A stretch of 64,000 nt of DNA from Akebia trifoliata (taxonomy: Eukaryota > Streptophyta > Magnoliopsida > Ranunculales > Lardizabalaceae): positions 29,917,613 to 29,981,612 of the forward strand of contig CM030708.1 of NCBI GenBank assembly GCA_017979445.1, given 5' to 3'. Positions 56,391 through 64,000 of the stretch are shown piece after piece. The translations under genes were made by a program, and so were the position numbers. A model generated the notes under the pieces. That model saw only the letters and a program-made list of their open reading frames with translations. It searched no databases and was not told where the DNA came from. Within the stretch, counting starts at the first letter, position 1. Each line of letters begins with the position of its first letter.

Positions 56391-56567
56391 TGAGTGACCT
56401 CAAGATTGGACCTCATATCTTCACTTCTTAAAGCGAAAGTGGATAGGAACCATAGGTGCTTTTTCACTTGTATCTTAAGGAAAAATATCTATGGTTCCCA
56501 TACACTTTCATGTCAGGGTGTGCAATGTGAGGTTTAAGCTTGAGGTCACTGTAGCATTACTCCTTTC
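56391..56567. repeat. Hairpin MITE family B, complete
   Basis: Left TGAGTGACCTCAAGATTGG; right TTAAGCTTGAGGTCACTGTA; stem GGAACCATAGGTGCTTTTTC with AAAAATATCTATGGTTCC. Confidence 0.75.
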
Positions 56568-57130
56568 AAAATAATAGTTAAAGAGAAAATGCCGCAAAAT
56601 TATGAACATGGATTGAGTGCATCTTAACTATTAATCAGAGAAACCAAGATTGTCTTTTTCAATGGAAATTCAACTAATTAAAAAAAAGTAATTGTTAAAA
56701 AAAAATATAATATAATAAACAACTAATCAATAAAACAAAAGTGAACATTAGGAAAGACTCCATACCCTTGGATATTTTTTAACTTGATTTTTTCATGTTC
56801 TTCCACTCACATCTGCCCCATGCAGTAACTATTAACCGAGATTCCACTTGTTCAAAACTTTGCTCATATTGTTTGATATAAATGCAACAAGACCAACCTG
56901 ATAATCAACTTGTTGATTTGGTTGCACAAAAAGATAAGAGGAAAAATTAGATGCATCAGATCCTGACCGTTCAACCGCTGCAGGCCCAACTGGAACTGCC
57001 CCAATATTTCTAACCATCATTTGCTTGGCTTACAAGCCGTATGATTTGTTACATAGAAAAATTCCCAAATCAAACTACTTTTTCGATCTGGCTTGGTTGA
57101 AATGAAATCAATATCAAGCAGAGAGACCTT
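56568..57130. other. Downstream flank of DPH6
   Basis: No gene was recognised in this 3' flank of the minus-strand gene. The transcript end was not identified. Confidence 0.4.
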
Positions 57131-60100
57131 TCAGAGTTTGGAAGCAAATAGCTCACATGTGATTAAATCATCCATGGACAATATGGATCTACCAGCACCT
57201 AAGACAGGAACAACATTGAATATGGACTCTTCACCTGACTCCATCCTCTGACTCATCTCTGCAAATTCACCGAATGCATCCGTAAAGACGAGGGACAACG
57301 TTTCTGCGGGCACACAAAGGCCTGTTGAGAAGTAGAACCTCAAATTCTGCAAAAGAGAGTATGAATTGTGAAATTCCATGAACTTAAGACCTAACAAAAA
57401 TACAAATTGACAGAGATACTGGTATCCCCACAGATTGTAATGAATACCGACCGAACCTTATATATATATTACCCACCAAAAGAAAGAGCAAGAAGAAATA
57501 TATTTTTTTCAGAAAAAGATTCATGAAATTTCCTTCAAAATAAAGAACGTGTTGCGTCCTTACGTTTGGTTTCCATTATCTTTCAATGATAGAAGGTTAT
57601 AAGAATCATCTTAAATATGAAAATGAGTGACTAATACGGAAAGAAACTGACCGTTATGTCTCCCCAAGAGAATTCATTCTCCAAAAGGATCTTATCAAGA
57701 AAATAAATGCAGAACCTTGCTATTCTTTTCAGGTGCTTCTGTGTGCCGAAATACTGACACTCTCTAGGATTCTGATCAGTGTTTGAAGACTCTGAACAGA
57801 CCTTTTCTGCAAGTTCATTCGTGATACTAAGGCTAACGACACATAATTTTCTATGAACAATATATTTCTGAAGCCAAGAACCATGCCAATGCGAGTGCGC
57901 AAAGCCCCAATAATTTGGACAAGTTATGAAAGATGGGTCCAGCATATCAGTCGTAATTTCAGCTTCCTTGTCTTCTGGAACATAAAAGATGGGCTTTACT
58001 TCCACAAGAGCACTGCAAAACAATTTAAAGTCAAAATGTGAGTCCATTTTGCCTATTTTTTTCTCAGAAAAGTTGTATGTCTTGAATATTAAACATAGCA
58101 AACGACAAAAGGCATAAGGTCAAACAGGATAGATGTCTCTTCAGCTTGAAGGTAATAAAGTTCAAAATCAACGTTTTTGACACTCCAACTGAACTTAGAT
58201 ACAAGGAGTTTGAATTGACCTGGAACTTGGTCAAGTGCTTGATTATGAATTTTGCGGTAAAACAACTCAAGCTTTTTGCTTTTTTTTTCCTGGCCAGTAA
58301 TTGGTAGGTGGAGGCGGGTTTTGAACCTGAGTCATAAATTTTATTTTATTTTTTGATATTTCAAGCACTTGAGTGGAGTTAGCTCAGGATATTTTTTGCT
58401 TTATAAAAAATAGTAATATTTCTTGACTGAAATCTTGATCACTTGACACATTCAAGTGGTTTTCCCTACTTGATCAAGTTTCTAAATAATGATTTAGACA
58501 GATCTATGCATAGATCAAACAAGGAACACCAGAAAATGACTAGGAAACAACAGAAACCAAATAATAGTTAGATAGGGTCCCTCCTGAAACAAAAAAGATG
58601 ATCGTTCAGAAAAACTAGCAATATGACAGATGTACCTTTTTGGCAGGTCGGGTGCAAGAACATATAGAACAATGGGATTGAACAATTTATATGTATTTCC
58701 ATTATCTAATTCAAACTTCCTACTTCGCTCAAGGAAAGCTTCTAGCTTGCCGTGAATTTCTATTCTCTGTGAGGATGTGAGTGATGTTGAACAATAAATG
58801 ACAAAGAGGATTGCAGAAAAAGCTATAGAACAGTTGAAGCATTTTGTCACTGCTTCACAGTTGTCTAGTGCTTGCTCTAGTTCTGCAGCAGCTCCGCCAC
58901 TGCAAAGTTTCATTGTGGGCGGATCAAGTCCCAACTGCCCGGCCATGTAAAGTATTTCTTTATGCAAAGTTGCCTGAAACAAAAATATAATAATAGAAAT
59001 ATATATTAAATGTGCAAGATGGAATAATGATGTAACTAAAATGACACGGATTCAGAAGATTTGTACATAAAGGAGGGCAGTAACAATAAACAAGACAAGA
59101 AAATATATTCAGTGGAGTTGTAGACTGTTACTTCGTGGGAATTTGTGCAGATATTAATCTGAGAACAAGAATTGAATTGATGACATATTCATTTCAAAGT
59201 TAAATTTAAACAAAAAAAAGGTGGTGCCAAGTGCCAACTTCAAGATTTTTTACACGGATAAACAATAACTAGGATTTATATGGATGGGAGACAGTTTTTG
59301 CTCAAGTAAACTATGAAACTAATTCCAAGTGGTCGCGGACCTAATTAAACTGGTTTGAACTTCCTTAATGGTAGTGTACATACATAAATCTGCATGCACT
59401 CAGAGTGGGAAATGTAATAAACCAAAAGATTTCTCTTTCCACTACCAAACAAAAAACAAAACAGAACTCCTTCTGCTGATTACCAAACCAGACCACCTAA
59501 TCATTTTAATGGTAAACTATCAATGAAGGAAGACCCAGCCCCATGCGAAGATATCAGATCCTCCAATGGAACATTCTTGTTTCGACCAAAAGATGGAGAG
59601 AGAGGCAAAAAAAAAAAAAAGCAAACTCGACTACTCAAGTAAACTATTTAGCCCTGAACCCAAACCATTAATCTCTGAATTACATTTGGGAAAATGATAG
59701 CCCAGTATGAAAAAAGTTAAATTTCTTTTCAATATAAAGTAAGTAACAAACTGTCAATAACATGAAGATTGAAAATAATAATAGGAAGATAAAGCTTGCA
59801 GGCACACTTTTAATTTCTTTATGACCGTGATTTTCAAAACAATACTCCAAATAATAAAGACATCTTGTAGCATAAGTAGGTCAGTGCAATGGCATCCATG
59901 CACGTGCACTGCAAAACATTGTCATTATCCTGTTGAGTATGAATTTTGTGAATTATGAAGATAAAAGTGTTAATTTATTTCTCATTGTCTGCTTACCTGG
60001 CTATATGGTCCAATACAACTTGGTGCCCAGCAAGAAATACTTTGGACATGCAAAACTTTTTTGCTCTGGTCATTTGCCACTAAAACTTCAACATATGCTC

Positions 60101-63100
60101 TTCCTAGACCCGCTTGCATTAGAGGCAGCTCAATTGTACTACGTGATGGAACACCCAAGAAGCACTTTTCCTCTGTTATAAAACTTACATATGTTTCATT
60201 TGCCAAAACAAACTCATTCATATCAGCAATATAGAGATGAATATAGAGAATGTTCATCCAACCCAAACCATCTTCAACAAGTCGTGATTCAATTTTCTTT
60301 AGGACACTAGCAAGGTCTTTTTTCAAACCTGTCAATTAGAAAAAAAATCAATATAACTAAATAAAGATGCACCTACAATGCGGAAATGAATGAGAAATCA
60401 AGCTAGAAATATGCTTAGAGGCAATTGTTGTCCAATACCACCATACTTTCAACAAGATGGTTATTGCTTACCTTCTGAAGTTCTGCAAGAATCATGGATC
60501 CAACAGCCTATGGAAAATGTGTCATCCCTTTTGGTTTTTGAAATATGAAGGTTAAACTCTTTAACCGCACCAAACTCAAGGGTTAAATCTTGAGACTGGT
60601 ACTTGGCTTCATCTTTTGGTGCAGAGTTTCCTTGCACTTCACAAACAGAACCCATTTCATCTGGGCTGGCATCATTCATTCCACCATCACTATTGAAAGT
60701 AGCGAGCTCCCTTTTGTGTTCCAAATGGAAAGCTAAGGGATGAAGGACTCCAACAGGGGCAATGGAATCCAAAGAGTGCAGTACAACTTGAAAATCATCA
60801 AGAACAATTCGGGCATTCTGGAAATTATTCATGTTAGATGCCTGATAAAACATTTATGAAGAAGCAAAAGACTTATTTGCCAAAAGTTGATCTAAACCTC
60901 AACAACAATAATACAAGTGGCAGAAACTCAGAGAATAATATGGGGTCTTTTCTATACAAGTTCGGTATCAGTTCTTACAAAAAAATCCAAGATAAGTATT
61001 TCCAATGTCCAACCAACATTCTTCACAAATATAATATTATCGGTCAGAATAGCAACGTAATTATCTACAAGAATATGGATTTTTGCGAAGGAGACAAAAA
61101 TGGAACACATCCACACATAAGACCATGGTTTTCAATCTAGTTTTTTCTTTCATATTGTCTCATTCACATGTGATACTGAGATGACTCCATGAGACATCAC
61201 GGTTATCTCGGACAAGATGCTAATTTTTTTACCCTAATCTCTGAACAGAAAGAAGAAGAAGAAGAAGTAGAAGTTGAAGAAGAACCAGAAGAGAAGGAAA
61301 TGTGATGATCTTGGCCACGGTGTCTCGTCTCGTACACGAACGATGGAGAGTCATCTTGGCATCATATGATTGAAACCATGCCTAAGAAAACCACAAGCTC
61401 AAGCTCTTCTATGAAAACTGTTGTAAGAAATGAGATAGTGCATATATGGCCAAGGTTTAAAATCTCATCTCAAACAAGAGAACAACCAAGACTGTCTCAA
61501 CCAAGACATTCCAAAACATTCCAAGACAATCTGAAACATTCCCTAAGCATCAAATTTCAGAGTTAATGTATTATCCCGGTCTTGGCCAAAACATTTCAAG
61601 ATGGTACGAAACTTTAAACCATGTATATAGCTAGAAGAGACGAGTGCTATAAACTTACTTTAAAAAGAGGGCAGTCAAGTGTTAGTGTTTCATATTCTCC
61701 TCCTTCACCGCATACATTTATACCATAGAGCCTGCAAGAACATAAAGAAATGAAAACCCCTATTTATGGCATAAAACAAATAATACAATCCAACTTGACA
61801 TACTCTTTCAATTGATGCAGATGGTGCTGCAGGTATGCAATCTGTTTTCCCAAGTGTTTTGCAGGATCCAACCCCATGGCCGCAACCTGTATTGTTCAAA
61901 AATATCAACAACAAAAAAATTTATGTGTAAAATATTAATATTCATAACTCAACTCCTAAAACGTCGACAACAGCAGCCAAACATAGTGGTCTAGTGCAAA
62001 ACAAAGGCAAGAAAAGTTTGAGAATTTGATTAAGGGAAACACCCCATCTTACGATGTTTTCTTTTCTGATACATACATGAGTGAAGGTGGGGTTTTGATC
62101 CCAGGTCTTTGGTTTTACCACTCACAGATTTTAACAAATTGCCAACTTGGTAGCATTGATCTCACAATGTTTATTAAATAATTATCTTGAAGGAAGAAAC
62201 ATATAGGAGAAACAGAAGGAAGGGACAGATTTGTGAAGGGAGAAGGGAGACTGTCTTCCCCAAAATGATGTGACCAATGCACTGCACACCATGCTTTCTG
62301 CTCCATTTTCCTTTTTTAGAAAGCTCTATAAATAGCAAAACTTTATTCAAACAAGATTTCCAAACCAATGTGCATTAACTAGATCATACAAGTTGGAAGA
62401 AAAAAAAAATAAGAACATTGTGAAGTGCACACTTAGCAAAATTGGTAAGACGTTTGGACCCAACTGCACGTGCTAGCCACAAGAGAGAGAGAGAGAGAGA
62501 GAGAGAACTACAATCAATGCACAAACATCATGGGGGATAGCAACTCGTGTTGGTAAGACATTTGGACCCAACTGCACTTGTTAACCGCTAGAGAGAGAGC
62601 ACTGCAATGCACGAACCTCATGGGGGATAGCAACTCATGTTGCAAGTTCCAAATAAACACTCGACGAAACATACCAATTTTCATTACAACCAAATAAAAT
62701 TACACAAAATGCAACAAATCATAGTGACGGAAAAGAAATCATAGCATATTAAAACAATAATTTGTACCTTGACAGTGATAGCCACAATCTCCTTTGTTAT
62801 CTGGTTAAGGATAAACAAGCCAAACATTATTCGTCAATAAAGTAAGCAAGATGGTCAAAATTTTGAAAGAAACAAAAGAAAAGCTGACTTTCAAACTGAC
62901 ATTGAAGAAATTACCATTTCTTGAAGAAGAAAAGATTGATCTTGTTTCCATAAATATGCCAGTGAAACAAGTCCTAACCTTGAACAAACATTCTCCACCC
63001 GTAACCTTTGATAGTCAGAAGCAATGGCACCAGAAGAAACTGCCATGACGGAAGGTATTTGTTGTTTTATTTCATTTAACAAAACAAGTAAATCTTCAAC

Positions 63101-63140
63101 TTCATCTCCTTGAGTCAGTCTGTAGCTAAGGTTTTGATGC
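57131..63140 (-). CDS. DPH6: Diphthine--ammonia ligase (DPH6), 3' part, nine exons
   Basis: Exons 63140-62915, 62800-62768, 61886-61804, 61731-61659, 60817-60472, 60328-59997, 58973-58636, 58012-57652 and 57346-57131 have GT-AG borders and stay in frame for 668 residues to TGA. DPH6 performs the ATP-dependent last amidation of diphthamide on elongation factor 2 in the cytosol. The first exons match the ATP-binding domain (SSGAIASDYQRLRVENVCSR, GLVSLAYLWKQDQ, and VCGEGGEYETLTLDCPLF). A variable linker follows. Then come two Rid/YjgF-like domains, one around VPSRSTIELPLMQAGLGRAY and one around GPYSQATLHKEILYMAGQLG, as in plant and fungal orthologues. The end reads VPVLGAGRSILSMDDLITCE. The N-terminal PP-loop exons lie beyond the right edge. 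The gene looks functional; introns carry MITEs and a LINE fragment. Confidence 0.93.
61120..61383. repeat. Diverged hAT-type MITE in a DPH6 intron
   Basis: Ends CCATGGTTTTCAATCTAG and GATTGAAACCATGC, with GTCTCGTCTCGTACACG inside and a GAAGAAGAAG run near 61250. Same family as 55526-55740 by its ends and internal words. Confidence 0.55.
61445..61632. repeat. Diverged hAT-type MITE in a DPH6 intron
   Basis: Ends CAAGGTTTAAAATCTC and GAAACTTTAAACCATG, with internal repeats of AAGACATTCCAAAACATTCC. It lies directly before the exon 61659-61731. Confidence 0.5.
62438..62650. repeat. Two-unit tandem repeat with a (GA) tract in a DPH6 intron
   Basis: TTGGTAAGACGTTTGGACCC to CATGGGGGATAGCAACTCG is repeated once, about 105 bases apart. 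The first unit has a long GA run (62482-62506), shortened in the second. Slippage-type duplication. Confidence 0.75.
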
Positions 63141-63424
63141 CTATGTAACAAAATAATACAACAGAAAGTCATGGAGTCAATTATATATTGGATAAGACTA
63201 TTCGTCTAAGTGGTACTCCTTACATGAGCATTGCAAAAAATACTAGCCTTGAGGATTAAAATGGTTATTCCTTTGGTTAATGCTCAAGAACAAGGCACCT
63301 TTATTAAGGAGAGCCAAATTTATATAGTGTTCTGCTAACGAGTTTATTGATTCTATTGTTAGGCCTGGCAAGCTGGGGATTGTATGCTAGATTGATTCAG
63401 AAAACGCCTATGAAATGTGATTGA

Positions 63425-63990
63425 AATTTCTTGGAGTATGTGTCTATGGACTTTGGTTGTAGGAGAATTAATTGGATTATGAAATATGTTTCCTCACAAT
63501 CTTTATCAAATGGTGGTCTGATAGACTTATTCAAGAACTCTAGTGGTTTAAAGCAAGGGGACCAGGGACCTCTCTCTCCCCTTTTCTTTTTGGTATATTG
63601 GTTGAACCTCTAGATAGGCTAATTTCAAAGGTAGTGAACAGTGGTAACCACGTCGGATTTGGGGTCAAGGAAGATGGCCCCATGGGTTCTTACCTTCAAT
63701 TTGTTGATGAAACCCTTGTTTTTGTTGGTGCCTCCCCCTACCAACTTAGTTTTCTTAGAGGTTTTTTGTGTTGTTTTGAGGCAGTTTCAAGGTATTTGGG
63801 GTTCGCAAGGTTCCAAATTTTGAAGTCCTTGCAAGTTTTTTGAGGTGTGACATGGGTCAATTTCCATCCACTTATCTAGGCTTGCGGCTTCTACTTCTTA
63901 TCCCAAATATTTGGGGAAGTAAAAAAAAAACAAATGTGACAAAAATAGCAAATCCCATTGTTATATGTCCTAATATATCAAGTTAATTTC
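63425..63990 (+). mobile_element. LINE (non-LTR) reverse-transcriptase fragment in a DPH6 intron
   Basis: GLKQGDQGPLSPLFFLVYWL, then VEPLDRLISKV, then LQFVDETLVFVGAS and STYLGLRLL, follow the order of a plant LINE reverse transcriptase (GLRQGDPLSP, FADDTL, YLGLPL). The catalytic FADD reads FVDE, and frames are broken. It lies antisense to DPH6. Confidence 0.75.
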
Positions 63991-64000
63991 CCGAGAGAGA

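Larger units (their letters stand above)
53162..56462. repeat. Tandem segmental duplication, copy 2
   Basis: Repeats 49557-53063 at high but imperfect identity. It has a 27-base extra stretch near its start and several deletions, for example in the family C repeat and near 56020. The divergence indicates an old event. Confidence 0.85.

Noticed and set aside
62115..62368. Minus-strand frames in the DPH6 intron
   Set aside because: They fall between two well-supported exons that join in frame without them.

Overview
The window is nuclear DNA of a flowering plant. The evidence is AT-rich non-coding sequence, genes split by GT-AG introns, plant-type Ty1/copia retrotransposons, many hairpin MITEs, and two clearly plant genes: a ROP-interactive CRIB-motif (RIC) protein and diphthine--ammonia ligase (DPH6) with its plant-type C-terminal Rid-like domains. 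I cannot name the species. Everything below was read by eye; no alignment or database search was run.

Region 1 (about 0.4-44 kb) is a decaying cluster of ubiquitin-like polyprotein genes. At least nine loci carry consecutive ubiquitin-like domains in a fixed order: MKIxLKVMK-type, then MQIHIK-type, MQIFV-LP-type and MQIFV-T-type. None ends in the processing Gly-Gly of real polyubiquitin. Two loci look usable: 6707-7585 (four domains) and 23319-25527 (five domains plus two more reached by a frame-preserving splice). The others carry frameshifts, stops, truncations or insertions. Short duplicated 5' exons at 2757-2804 and 15024-15071, both exactly 48 nt and phase 0, may be their first coding exons. 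The spaces between loci are filled with hairpin MITEs, one of them a perfect 184-bp palindrome. They also hold a TRIM-like LTR element enclosing a broken copia in the opposite direction, a 1.4-kb hAT-like element, a solo LTR nested in a hairpin, and an orphan exon of a phytyl-ester-synthase-like gene.

Region 2 (38.6-43.1 kb) is a young, nearly intact copia element on the minus strand, with 200-bp LTRs, a perfect 5-bp target duplication, a primer-binding site, and a single-frame polyprotein broken by three stop codons.

Region 3 (45-50 kb) holds the four-exon RIC gene on the minus strand and, 2 kb away, a truncated, mutated fragment of organellar tyrosyl-tRNA synthetase.

Region 4 (49.6-56.5 kb) is a roughly 3.3-3.5-kb direct tandem duplication. 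Each copy contains a TATA plus telo-box promoter, remnants of a restorer-of-fertility-like PPR gene in inverted arrangement, a hAT-type MITE and a hairpin MITE. The end of copy 1 lies at the apex of that hairpin.

Region 5 (57.1-64 kb) is the 3' two-thirds of DPH6 on the minus strand. It has nine exons, all in frame, and runs off the right edge. Its introns hold hAT-like MITEs, a GA-rich tandem repeat and a LINE reverse-transcriptase fragment.
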